Shown: positions 26,806-35,633 of the stretch, piece by piece | How the letters are laid out: every line of letters starts with the position of its first letter | How positions within the stretch are numbered: the first letter of the stretch is position 1 | Assembly: GCA_018269055.1 (NCBI GenBank) | Contig: JAFDVI010000004.1 | Location: 248,001-312,000 of the forward strand | Source of the DNA: Acidobacteriota bacterium | Lineage (GTDB): Bacteria; Acidobacteriota; Blastocatellia; RBC074 | Length of the DNA stretch: 64,000 nucleotides | Reading direction: 5' to 3' | The notes under the pieces: generated by a model | Seen by the model: the letters and a program-made list of their open reading frames with translations, nothing else | The model's database searches: none | What the model was told of the DNA's origin: nothing | Translations under genes and position numbers: made by a program

Positions 26806-26860
26806 AAAAATCCTTTCCCACCAAACTACGAAGCACAACAATACTGGCGCATGAAAAATA

Positions 26861-26891
26861 ATCAGGGAGCAGTGTTTCGCTGCTCCCTGAT
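26861..26891 (-). terminator. Rho-independent terminator of the TonB-receptor gene
   Basis: ATCAGGGAGCAG at 26861-26872 pairs perfectly with CTGCTCCCTGAT at 26880-26891. On the minus strand the stem is followed by TATTTTTCAT. It lies 29 nt after the stop of the receptor gene. Confidence 0.85.
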
Positions 26892-26919
26892 CGGGTGAGT
26901 TCAACTTGTTGAACGGGAA

Positions 26920-29900
26920 TTAGAAGTCCAGACGTCCGCCAATCTGAATGATTCGCGGAGCGAAGGCCGACGTAATGCGTCCAAACGTTGTGCTGTTGAT
27001 GTTCTGGCCCTGTCCAAAGAAGAAGTTCGTATGATTGAGTGCGTTGAAGGCCTCCAAACGAAGCTGGAAGCGAACGCTTTCTTTGATCTTGAAATTCTTC
27101 GCCAGCGTGGCATCAATGTTGGTGAACCACGGTCCGTTGATGAATGCGCGTTCCAAACCGCTGGTCTGTCCCGGCGCATTGTTAAAGAAGACCTGTCCGG
27201 CGAACGGAGTTGTGCCGTAGCCTTCGGTTGCGCGGCCGGTCGTATTGATGACCGAAGGATTGATGTAGTAGATGCCTGCCGGCAACCCTTGCGGATTTCC
27301 TGCTTCCAGCTTGTAGACACCAAACAGATCCTTGATCTGATCTTTGGTCAGCGACGTGACCGCCGTTTGTCGGCCTGAACGACCTGCGCGGTTGTATGTG
27401 CCGCGCGGATCGAAGATCGAAATTGGCGCGCCGGAACTGACCGTCACGATCGGGCTGATTTGCCAGCCACCAATGATGGCATCCACAACACGGCCTGAAC
27501 CACTAAAGAATTTCCTGCCGGTGCCGAAAGGCAGTTCATAGATCGCATTCAGTTTGAAGTTGTGCGTTGAATCGAAATCAGCGCGTGAATATTCCAGTTC
27601 CGGACGAGCGTTGTCCAGGAACGGTTCGACCAACTGCTGCGAAGTACCGATGCCGTTGCTCAGCGTTTTCTGGAAGGTGTAGTTGGCCTGGAAATACAGT
27701 CCACGGGTGAAGCGGCGGCGGAATTCCGTCTGCAAGCTGTTGTAGCGGAATTTCGCTCCGTTCGTGAACAGGTTGGCGACGCCGGTTCCTGGGTTCGGCA
27801 GGAACTTCACCGTTCCGGTCTGACCGCTCTGGATATAAACCAACGCCAGATCAGCCGGAGTTCCGGCAACCAGTTGATTGCGGTTTGCCGCTGCTGCAAG
27901 GTTTCCGCCGCCGACCAGATTCGGGAAAACCGTCAGCGCCTGGCAACCGGCATTCTGCGCGGTGGTGCAGCTCGGATTGCCCGTCAACAGAAAGTTGGCG
28001 CGCGCACGATTGAAATCAGCCAGGAAGCCATTGTTGACGATGTCAATCTGGTTGTAATCAATGCTGCGCCACAGATTGTCACCGCGTGTGCCAACGTAGC
28101 GGATTTCGAATGCATTGGCTCCGAATTCGCGCTGAATGCCAAAGCTGTATTCCTGAACCTTTGGCGTTTGAATGCCGGGATCAATCGCGAAAACAGTGCC
28201 GAAATTGCTGAATGCGGCGGTGTTGTTCTGCGCAAAGGTGCGCGGAACGACTGGAACTCCCGGAGAACTGATTCCCGGCAGTGCATTCAATCTGCCGTTG
28301 AGCTGGGTGTTATTGGTCAAAGGGTTGATGGCATTGACCGTGGTCGTGCCCAGACCGGAGTTGCCGACTGCGGCGTTGTTCAGCGCCGTGATCATCTGGT
28401 CGTTCAGATAGCTCTGGCGGTAAGCACCGCGCAAAACCGTCTTGTTACCTTCGCCAAAAAGGAATTTGCCATATTTGCCCCAGTTGGCCGGCATCCAGGC
28501 AACGCTGATGATGGGAGCGAAGTTGTTTTTGTCCGTCTTGTAGAATTGATTTTCCACACCGGCGTTGCCGCCAATGTAATTGTAAGTGCCAATCGGATTG
28601 AGAATCGTCTGAACCGGGTCGGCGCCTTTCGGAATCACCGCTTCCAGCGCCAGGCCGTTGTTCTGCTTCAAGCCTGTATAAAGCTCGTAGCGCAAGCCCA
28701 GGTTGAGCGTCAGGGACGGCAACGCTCTCCACTGATCCTGAATGTAAAGCGAATGGTCGCCGTAACGGAAATCCTGCAACCGGGTTACAGGTTGGAAGCC
28801 GGAAGTTTTGCTCTCAACGTTAAACGATTGAGAACCGCCCGTGACGATGCCGCCCAGCAAAGCTAACAAGGAATTTGCTGTCGCCAACTGAGTAGTTGAA
28901 ATGCCTCCTTGGAACTGGCTGGCCAGTAAGGTGGGAGTGTTGGCGTTGGTTCCCAAATTGTAAGTTGGAACAATGCCCGCATCGTTATAAGCATCCACTT
29001 GCTGGAACTGCAACTGTCCGCCAAACCGCAGGCCATGTTTGCCCCAGGCCAGATCGGCGTTGTCCTGAATGTTGTAATAACGGGTGTAACGTCCCTGATT
29101 TTGGAAAGTAACAACCGGGTTGCTGATCAACGTGGGATTGATGTAGTTCGCAGTCGCTGCGTTGGTGTTGGTAAACGGGACCACGCTGCGGAACGAACCA
29201 CCGCGAAGTTCATTGCTGAACCGTCCATTCGGAGTCCAGCGATAAGCCAGAACCAGCAGTTTGTTGGTCGAGGATTGAATCACGGAAGGAATGGTGGTGA
29301 ACCCTTGCGTTCCGTCAACGTCGGGACGCAGGTTGTTTTCCTTGTTGTAATCGTAAATGCCGTTGATCGAATGATGCTCATTGATGTCGTAATCAAGGCG
29401 AGTCGTGTAAACATCACGATCCGAATTTGAAGGACGGTTAAAGCTGATACCGGTCGTATTCAATTGGTCGCCGACATCCGCGCGGTTGCCAGCAGTCGGC
29501 AACGCGGAAAGGATATTCTGAGTGACAAGCGGATCAACTCCGGTGATTCCTGAGTTGGCCGGCAACAGTGAAAAGAGATTGGCTGTACGGGTAACGTTGG
29601 CATTGTCACGATACGTGAAATTGCCCTGTGCCGCTCCCGGCAACAGAATCGTGCGGGTGGCCAATGAAGACTGGCGAGTTCTGAGTCCCTCGTAACCGAA
29701 GAAGAAGAAGCCTTTGTCTTTCAACCAGGATGAACCACCTTGTCCGAAACGCGGAAGCGGCATCGGTCCAAGAATCTTGCCACCGAAGTTGTTCCGGTTC
29801 AGAAAAGGGTTTTCAATGCCGCTGCGGTTGTTAAAGAAGTTGTTGGCGGCAAACGCAGTGTTGCGGTTGAACTCAAAGGCCGAGCCGTGGAATTTGTTTT

Positions 29901-30606
29901 CGCCGCGAGGCGTCACCTGGCGGATTTGTGCACCGCCATTCTGGTCAGCGCCGGAATTGGTGGTTGTGATGGTGAACTCACCAATGTTATCCACCGAGGG
30001 ACGGTTCGGAGAAAAGTCTGTTGCGTTTGAACGGATGAACCCGTCCTGGACGTTCAGACCATCGCGCGTAATGTTTGTGAACGATGTGCGCAGACCATTG
30101 ATGGAAGTGTTTTGCGCGCCGTTTTGAGAAACACCCGGTTGCAAGGCAATCAGGTTAAGAGGATTGCGTCCGTTCAGCGGCAGTTCGATAATTTGTTTGT
30201 TGCTGACGGTTGTGCTTAATTCACCGTTGGTCGCGTTCAGCACGTCAACGCCAGCCGCGACTGTTACAGCGTCTTCGACGCGTCCAATTTCCAGTGTCGC
30301 TGTCAATGCGTATTCACGCCCGATGTCAATTTTGACGTCGGTCGCAGTAAAGGTTTTAAAACCATTGGCAGTGACTTTAACCGTGTAGGTGCCGACTTCG
30401 AGTTGTGGCACAGTGAAGCTGCCGTCTCCGGCCGACACAACGGTTCTTTCTTTTCCAGTCTTATCGTCGGTAATCGTAATGTTGGCACCTGCAATAACAC
30501 CATCAGAACTGGCGATGGTTCCCACCAATCGTCCTGTGTTTGTCTGTGCCAAAGCCGTTCCAAGACTGACGCAGAGCAAGGCAATGATCGTTATCAGTTT
30601 TTTCAT
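26920..30606 (-). CDS. TonB-dependent outer-membrane receptor, Oar-like with carboxypeptidase-regulatory domain
   Basis: About 1228 residues from the ATG at 30604-30606 (MKKLITIIALLCVSLGTALA, Sec signal). Residues 25-105 are a CarboxypepD_reg-like Ig fold (GRLVGTIASSDGVIAGANITI, GDGSFTVPQLEVGTYTVKVTANGF). A plug region follows (NGRNPLNLIALQPGVSQNGAQ near 150-165), then a long 22-strand-type barrel with the C-terminal RIIQIGGRLDF. This architecture is greatly expanded in Acidobacteria and is thought to import oligosaccharides or other large nutrients. No SusD-like partner or local TonB is present. It has its own terminator and a 480-base AT-rich leader region, so it is probably monocistronic. 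Confidence 0.95.
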   Translation of the reverse strand: MKKLITIIALLCVSLGTALAQTNTGRLVGTIASSDGVIAGANITITDDKTGKERTVVSAGDGSFTVPQLEVGTYTVKVTANGFKTFTATDVKIDIGREYALTATLEIGRVEDAVTVAAGVDVLNATNGELSTTVSNKQIIELPLNGRNPLNLIALQPGVSQNGAQNTSINGLRTSFTNITRDGLNVQDGFIRSNATDFSPNRPSVDNIGEFTITTTNSGADQNGGAQIRQVTPRGENKFHGSAFEFNRNTAFAANNFFNNRSGIENPFLNRNNFGGKILGPMPLPRFGQGGSSWLKDKGFFFFGYEGLRTRQSSLATRTILLPGAAQGNFTYRDNANVTRTANLFSLLPANSGITGVDPLVTQNILSALPTAGNRADVGDQLNTTGISFNRPSNSDRDVYTTRLDYDINEHHSINGIYDYNKENNLRPDVDGTQGFTTIPSVIQSSTNKLLVLAYRWTPNGRFSNELRGGSFRSVVPFTNTNAATANYINPTLISNPVVTFQNQGRYTRYYNIQDNADLAWGKHGLRFGGQLQFQQVDAYNDAGIVPTYNLGTNANTPTLLASQFQGGISTTQLATANSLLALLGGIVTGGSQSFNVESKTSGFQPVTRLQDFRYGDHSLYIQDQWRALPSLTLNLGLRYELYTGLKQNNGLALEAVIPKGADPVQTILNPIGTYNYIGGNAGVENQFYKTDKNNFAPIISVAWMPANWGKYGKFLFGEGNKTVLRGAYRQSYLNDQMITALNNAAVGNSGLGTTTVNAINPLTNNTQLNGRLNALPGISSPGVPVVPRTFAQNNTAAFSNFGTVFAIDPGIQTPKVQEYSFGIQREFGANAFEIRYVGTRGDNLWRSIDYNQIDIVNNGFLADFNRARANFLLTGNPSCTTAQNAGCQALTVFPNLVGGGNLAAAANRNQLVAGTPADLALVYIQSGQTGTVKFLPNPGTGVANLFTNGAKFRYNSLQTEFRRRFTRGLYFQANYTFQKTLSNGIGTSQQLVEPFLDNARPELEYSRADFDSTHNFKLNAIYELPFGTGRKFFSGSGRVVDAIIGGWQISPIVTVSSGAPISIFDPRGTYNRAGRSGRQTAVTSLTKDQIKDLFGVYKLEAGNPQGLPAGIYYINPSVINTTGRATEGYGTTPFAGQVFFNNAPGQTSGLERAFINGPWFTNIDATLAKNFKIKESVRFQLRLEAFNALNHTNFFFGQGQNINSTTFGRITSAFAPRIIQIGGRLDF

Positions 30607-31088
30607 AGTAATTAGCAATTAACTGTAAGGATAGTTCTCACAACTTTTAGTTGTTTGATCGTTTGTTGTTGTTCAATCGCTGAAGAGAATCGGGCAGAAC
30701 AGCCCGGTCTCTTTTCGCTTATCACAATCAATTAAATTTGAAATTTTCCTACGAAATTCCATTCGTGAAGCGACCTGCCAATGTGCAACCGATATGCCAA
30801 ATGAACCCGTACCAGGTCTTCCTTGAAACAACGTCATTTAGCTAGTTGATTAGCATTCTCTACTACAGATTCTTGAACGGAGATTTAGATTTTCATATTT
30901 TCGCGAATGAAGATCGAGCCAAATTTCAAACCTCCGAGCTAATTTTGGAAACAATCTCAAGCATGTAAAAACGGCAGAGATGATTAATCTCTGCCGTTTT
31001 ATTCGACAGTTGGAGAAATCCTCCAAACTGAACGCTTCTTTGTATATTCTGGAACTCAGGGCTTCCAAAAGATCAGCGGTGAAATCCG
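30607..31088. other. AT-rich gene-free region between TonB receptor and rng
   Basis: 482 bases, notably AT-rich against the surroundings, holding the promoter of the minus-strand receptor gene. A CGGGC-AGAACA-GCCCG hairpin lies near 30692. A terminator for rng lies near its right end. No reading frame in it looks coding. Confidence 0.55.
30967..31000. terminator. Bidirectional-looking terminator after rng
   Basis: AAAACGGCAGAGAT pairs with ATCTCTGCCGTTTT around a short loop; runs of A and T on the two sides would serve as T-tails for either strand. It lies about 90 nt past the stop of the minus-strand rng gene and so ends the mre-rng transcript. Confidence 0.8.
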
Positions 31089-33944
31089 TCAAGCCAAAGC
31101 AATGTCGAACTGTTCCTGATGAACGGTTGGATCGCTCTTGATGGAAACGATCCCGCCCAGGTAAGCCTCGATTTCGGCCAGCACGTCGCGTTCAACGCCA
31201 CGCAAAGCTTTGGCAACTTCAGGATTGACACGCAGAATGATTTCGTTGGTGTCGTCAATGTCCTTGGCGATACGGCGAGCTTCGGCCAGGATTTCATAAC
31301 AGACGGTTTGCGAGCTTTTGATCATGCCCCCGCCGCTGCAGTAATGGCATGGTGTGCAAAGCGTGCGTTCCAATGACTGTTTGACACGTTTACGCGTCAC
31401 GGCCACCAAACCGAAATCGTTGAACTGCAAAATCTTCGACGGCGAACGATCGCTGCGGATTTCCTGCTCCAATGCCTGCATCACTTTCTGACGATTGCGG
31501 CGCTCTTCCATATCAATGAAATCCAGCACGATGATGCCGCCCAGATCGCGCAAGCGAATTTGGCGTACGATTTCTTTGGCGGCTTCCAGGTTGGTTTTGA
31601 CGATGGTGTCTTCCAACCGATTCGATTTGCCGACGAATTTGCCGGTGTTGACGTCAATGGCGACCAAGGCCTCAGTCTGGTTGATAACGATGTACCCGCC
31701 GGATTTCAACCACACGCGCGGTTTGACGGCCTTGTCCACTTCCGGCTGTACGCCGTAGGCTTCCAGAATCGGAGTTTCCTTCGTGTATAGCTTGACGCGA
31801 TTGACCAGCTTCGGCGCGAAGCGATTGACGAAGTCCACAATCCGTTCGTATTCCAATTCGTTGTCCACGCGGATGGCGGTGTAATCCTGGGACAACTGGT
31901 CGCGCAAAATGCGCTGCACCAAATCCAGGTCGCGGTGAACGATGGCCGGAGATTTGACTCGCTCCGAACGGCGGCGAATGTCCGTCCAGGTGCGAATCAA
32001 ATAGTTCATGTCTTCGCGCAACTCTTCGGTCGTGCAACCGCTGGCCGCCGTGCGAACGATGAATCCGCCGGGCGCTCCGGCCTCGGCGCGCATCTGGTGC
32101 AACGTGCGGCGCAACCGCTGGCGCTCTTCGTCGGTTCCGATTTTGCGGGAAACGCCGATGTGTTCCACTGTCGGCATGTACACGATGTAACGGCCAGGCA
32201 AAGCGACATGCGACGTGATGCGCGCGCCTTTCTGACCGATGGGTTCTTTGGCGATTTGAACGATAATCTCCTGCCCTTCGCGTAATAGATCGGAAATGAC
32301 CGGGCGTTGATACCGCTCCGCGCCTTTGTCATTTGCGCGCGTCGGCAATAACGGAGCGAGCGGCGCAGGCTCCTCATCGGCATCGGCTTCGTGATCGTCA
32401 CGCTCTTCGGTATCAACCGTTGCATCGGTTGTTGTGCGTTGTCGGTAACTGCGACGACGACCGCGGCCTCCGCGCCGAGTTGCCATTTCTCCTTTACGCG
32501 AACGTCCGCGAACTTTGGCGCTGGCATCTTTCAATTCTCCAGCGTCTTCTTCCGTTGCATCCGTATTTTCTGCTTGGGATTCGTTTTCCGCTTCGCCGAA
32601 TTCGACGCTGGGCGGATTCAGGGAAAGCACTTCCACATCGGATTCCATTTCGACAATCGCTGTCTTGGCCGGTTCAACTGACGCGGTTGGTGTTGCCGGC
32701 TCCTGAACCGAAGCTGGTTCTGTCGCAATGGCTTCGGGCCAGGCGACAGGTTCAATTTCCCAACGGATCAGGGGTTCTGCGGCAGCGTGATGAATAGGTT
32801 CAGTATCGGCAACGGGCGTTTCAGCGGCTTCGCCCGCTTCAACCTCCGGCGCGGCGTCTGCTAAAGCATTGTGCGTTGCGAATTCGGTTTCAGAGGAATC
32901 TTCAATTCGTTGATCGGCTGCCGGAGATGCAACCGGCAATTCATACAAATCTTCGCCGTCACTGATGCGCTCGAAATCGGAAGATTTCGCAAAGGAATTC
33001 TGTAATCCGCCGACATGAATTTCCGGTGTCGGCGCAACATCAATGATCGAAGTCCGCCGCTCTTCTTCGTGAATCCAACCGGCGATCCGTTCCTGAATCA
33101 TCGCATCGCGCAACATATCGCCTGCCGTTTCGTCTTCATCATCAACGATGCGCTCGAAAGGTTCGTGGTGCACCAGAACTTGTCCTTCGACCTCTCTTAG
33201 CCTCAATTTTATCGGTGGCGCAGCCTCTTCTGTTTCCGATGTTTCCGCAACATCTTCATTTTTGCCGCGCCCACGACCGCGTCCGCGACGGCGACGGCGA
33301 CCGCCATACGACTCATCTTCATTATCGGCATCAGGCTTTGCAGATTCTTCCTCAGCCTGGTCAGCAGTAGCTGCGACTGTCGTCTCTTCCTCAGTCGGTT
33401 CCGCATAACGCAACCGCTTCTGCCGACGCTGACGGGCGCCGCGTCCTTCCGGTTTTTCCGATGCTTCGGCAATAGTTTCGCTGTCTTCGAGAATTTCATC
33501 ATCCGGTGCAGGTTCAATGACGGGCTCTTCCGAAATCTCTTCGATGTGACGCAAAGCCGCAACCTGCAAATCAATCTCTTCTTCCGCATCCGCTTCGGCG
33601 ACAGATTCCGGTTCAACCATTTTCGACGGGCGAATAATGGGAGGGCGTTGTTGTCGCTCGATTTTTTGTGGGCGCGGAGCTTCCGCTTTTTCTACTTCAT
33701 CTTCTTCCAGGTCTTCGTCGAAGAAGTCCGAAACATAAAGAAACGAATCGCGCTCCAACCCGATGTCTACAAAGGCGGATTGCATGCCGGGCAGCACTTT
33801 CATCACCTTGCCTTTGTAAATGTTGCCGACAATGCCTTGATTTTCATCGCCGCGTTCGACGTAAAACTCGGTGACGACATCGTCTTCGATAATCGCAATT
33901 TTCTTTTCGCGTCCGTTGACGCTAATGATCATTTCCTTGGCCAT
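31089..33944 (-). CDS. rng: Ribonuclease E/G with a very long disordered insertion
   Basis: 951-residue Rne/Rng endoribonuclease, which trims rRNA and decays mRNA from 5' monophosphate ends. Residues 1-75 begin an S1 domain (VGNIYKGKVMKVLPGMQSAFVDIG, then FLYVSD). The S1 domain and conserved catalytic part resume only near residue 545 (LLREGQEIIVQIAKEPIGQKGARITSHVALPGRY). Between lie about 465 acidic, Pro/Ala/Glu-rich low-complexity residues with an arginine-glycine patch (GGRRRRRGRGRGRGK near residue 213). The catalytic core has VAIDVNTGKFVG and the DFIDMEERRNR magnesium site; the Zn-link is CTPCHYC. The C-terminus ends soon after the core, unlike E. coli RNase E, so the disordered scaffold has moved inside the S1 domain. 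Confidence 0.93.
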   Translation of the reverse strand: MAKEMIISVNGREKKIAIIEDDVVTEFYVERGDENQGIVGNIYKGKVMKVLPGMQSAFVDIGLERDSFLYVSDFFDEDLEEDEVEKAEAPRPQKIERQQRPPIIRPSKMVEPESVAEADAEEEIDLQVAALRHIEEISEEPVIEPAPDDEILEDSETIAEASEKPEGRGARQRRQKRLRYAEPTEEETTVAATADQAEEESAKPDADNEDESYGGRRRRRGRGRGRGKNEDVAETSETEEAAPPIKLRLREVEGQVLVHHEPFERIVDDEDETAGDMLRDAMIQERIAGWIHEEERRTSIIDVAPTPEIHVGGLQNSFAKSSDFERISDGEDLYELPVASPAADQRIEDSSETEFATHNALADAAPEVEAGEAAETPVADTEPIHHAAAEPLIRWEIEPVAWPEAIATEPASVQEPATPTASVEPAKTAIVEMESDVEVLSLNPPSVEFGEAENESQAENTDATEEDAGELKDASAKVRGRSRKGEMATRRGGRGRRRSYRQRTTTDATVDTEERDDHEADADEEPAPLAPLLPTRANDKGAERYQRPVISDLLREGQEIIVQIAKEPIGQKGARITSHVALPGRYIVYMPTVEHIGVSRKIGTDEERQRLRRTLHQMRAEAGAPGGFIVRTAASGCTTEELREDMNYLIRTWTDIRRRSERVKSPAIVHRDLDLVQRILRDQLSQDYTAIRVDNELEYERIVDFVNRFAPKLVNRVKLYTKETPILEAYGVQPEVDKAVKPRVWLKSGGYIVINQTEALVAIDVNTGKFVGKSNRLEDTIVKTNLEAAKEIVRQIRLRDLGGIIVLDFIDMEERRNRQKVMQALEQEIRSDRSPSKILQFNDFGLVAVTRKRVKQSLERTLCTPCHYCSGGGMIKSSQTVCYEILAEARRIAKDIDDTNEIILRVNPEVAKALRGVERDVLAEIEAYLGGIVSIKSDPTVHQEQFDIALA

Positions 33945-34427
33945 TCAAAATCTCCAGTCACTAGCCAAGCACGTCCGAATTCGTCGTCGAAAGTTCTGAA
34001 AATCTCGAAAGGTCGAAAACTGCCAGACCCGACTTCACCAAACTTGATGTGATCATTTCGGACTTGCTTAGGAGAAGTTCCAACACCGCAATCGCGCGAA
34101 ACACAATTGACTTCGTGTGGGGAACTGCGTGGTAAATCCTTGCAAACAGTTTTGCCGTCAAGCAGCAACACCAATTCCTACACCTGGCTTAAAGGCCTGG
34201 GCGTAAGAGCTTGCCAGCCAAACTGCTGCTGCCGCCGGGCGCTACTCCAAACTGCCGGAGCGCGCTCCTCGAAGCGGCGTTGAGTTGTCGTCATTGGGAA
34301 AACCTTTGCGTGCGAATTCCAGTCGTCAGCGCTCTACATTTCAGTTTCCAGCCGCCCGTATCCAGCGTCCAGTTCTACGGGGCCTTCGTTTTGCCCTACC
34401 GACTACCGTCTACTGACTACTGTCTAC
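33945..34427. other. Gene-free region between rng and rodA
   Basis: 483 bases with no plausible gene on either strand. Short tandem-like motifs TACCGACTACCGTCTACTGA and GACTACTGTCTACT near 34399-34433 resemble the repeat that flanks rodA on its other side (35539-35633). A separate promoter for rng could lie here. I see nothing else. Confidence 0.5.
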
Positions 34428-35528
34428 TCAATTGACAAACCTGCGTAACCGCACGCCAATCACCAGTCCGAGGCCAAACAAAGTGGCGATGACTGATGTG
34501 CCGCCCGCGCTCATCAACGGAAGCGGGATCCCCATAATGGGCAGCAAACGAACGACCATACCGACATTGACCGCAATGTGATACAGCATCAAAGCCGCAA
34601 GCCCGCCAACCAGCAACAATCCGACTCGTTCGCGCGAAACTCTCGCAATTTGAATCATGCGGATGATGATCAGCAGATAAAAGGTCAATACCAGCAGGCA
34701 TCCGAAGAATCCCGTTTCTTCGCCCGCGACGGCAAAAATAAAATCGTTTTGGACTTCCGGCACGAAGCCGAGCGCCCCTTGTGTACTTTGTCTGATCCCT
34801 TTTCCAAAAATGCCGCCCGAACCGACGGCAATTTCCGCCTGATCGTTTTGATAGCGATACCCTTTGTCGGCCATCTCAGGCCAATATACGGCCCGAATGC
34901 GTTCGCATTTGTACCCTTTGCAGGTTTTCAAATGCGGTACCGCCAGCACAACGACCAGGACAACGCCGACCAAAGCCGCTGCGATCCAAGTCCAACGCAA
35001 ACCGGCCAGGAACAGCATAGCTGCCAGAAAAGAGCTAAAGCTGAGCGCGCTGCCGGTATCGTTTTGCGCGAAAACCAATCCGGCGGGCACGGCCCAGATC
35101 AAACCCGCAGTAATCGTCGTCCGCACATCCAGCGGACGTTTTTTGACGCTGGCCAGGTAATACGCCAGAAAAAGGATGGTAAACATCTTGGCCAACTCAG
35201 ACGGTTGAAAGGCGAATCCACCTATATCGAGCCAGCTTCGATTGCCATTGACCGTTTTTCCCAGCGGCGTAAGCACCAGTGCAAGCAAGATGACACCAAT
35301 TCCGTACAGGTACGGGGCGACGTTGACGATTCTGCGGTAATCGAACATCGTCACAGCAAACAACAGAACCAGACCAATAATCACGCCGATGAGTTGGCGC
35401 TTCCAGATGCCGGGGCTGAGCGGCTGAGCGCTGGAAATTTCCAGCACGCCAAACGCCGCAATCAGCATCGCCAAGCCCAGTAACGGCCAGTCAAAATCAG
35501 TCAGGTATCTGCGGTTGATGCCAAACAT
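34428..35528 (-). CDS. rodA: Rod-shape peptidoglycan glycosyltransferase RodA
   Basis: 366 residues from the ATG at 35526-35528 (MFGINRRYLTDFDW); 20 further upstream codons lie in repeat DNA. It is a SEDS-family polymerase with about ten helices. Signatures are NGNRSWLDIGGFAFQPSELAK near residue 95, in which the arginine and PSE are conserved, the catalytic aspartate in FAQNDTGSALSF near residue 155, and the C-terminal GIPLPLMSAGGTSVIATLFGLGLVI. A large periplasmic loop holds CKGYKCERIRAVYWPE. It works with PBP2 (next gene upstream) in the elongasome. Confidence 0.96.
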   Translation of the reverse strand: MFGINRRYLTDFDWPLLGLAMLIAAFGVLEISSAQPLSPGIWKRQLIGVIIGLVLLFAVTMFDYRRIVNVAPYLYGIGVILLALVLTPLGKTVNGNRSWLDIGGFAFQPSELAKMFTILFLAYYLASVKKRPLDVRTTITAGLIWAVPAGLVFAQNDTGSALSFSSFLAAMLFLAGLRWTWIAAALVGVVLVVVLAVPHLKTCKGYKCERIRAVYWPEMADKGYRYQNDQAEIAVGSGGIFGKGIRQSTQGALGFVPEVQNDFIFAVAGEETGFFGCLLVLTFYLLIIIRMIQIARVSRERVGLLLVGGLAALMLYHIAVNVGMVVRLLPIMGIPLPLMSAGGTSVIATLFGLGLVIGVRLRRFVN

Positions 35529-35538
35529 TGAGTAGTCG

Positions 35539-35633
35539 GTAGTCGGGATTCGGAAGTCGGTTCGGTGATCGCCAGTGGGGCATTGCAATGCTCCGACTGT
35601 TTTACCGAATCCCGGCTCCCGAATCCCGACTAC
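35539..35633. repeat. Inverted repeat (GTAGTCGGGATTCGG family) overlapping the mrdA 3' end
   Basis: GTAGTCGGGATTCGG at 35539-35553 pairs perfectly with CCGAATCCCGACTAC at 35619-35633; a shortened copy is nested at 35605-35610. The right arm lies within the coding end of mrdA and encodes its last residues. Confidence 0.75.

Noticed and set aside
30607-31088. Small minus-strand frame (about 80 residues) at 30850-31092 as a gene
   Set aside because: It overlaps the terminator of rng, lacks a ribosome site and has no coding-like features.
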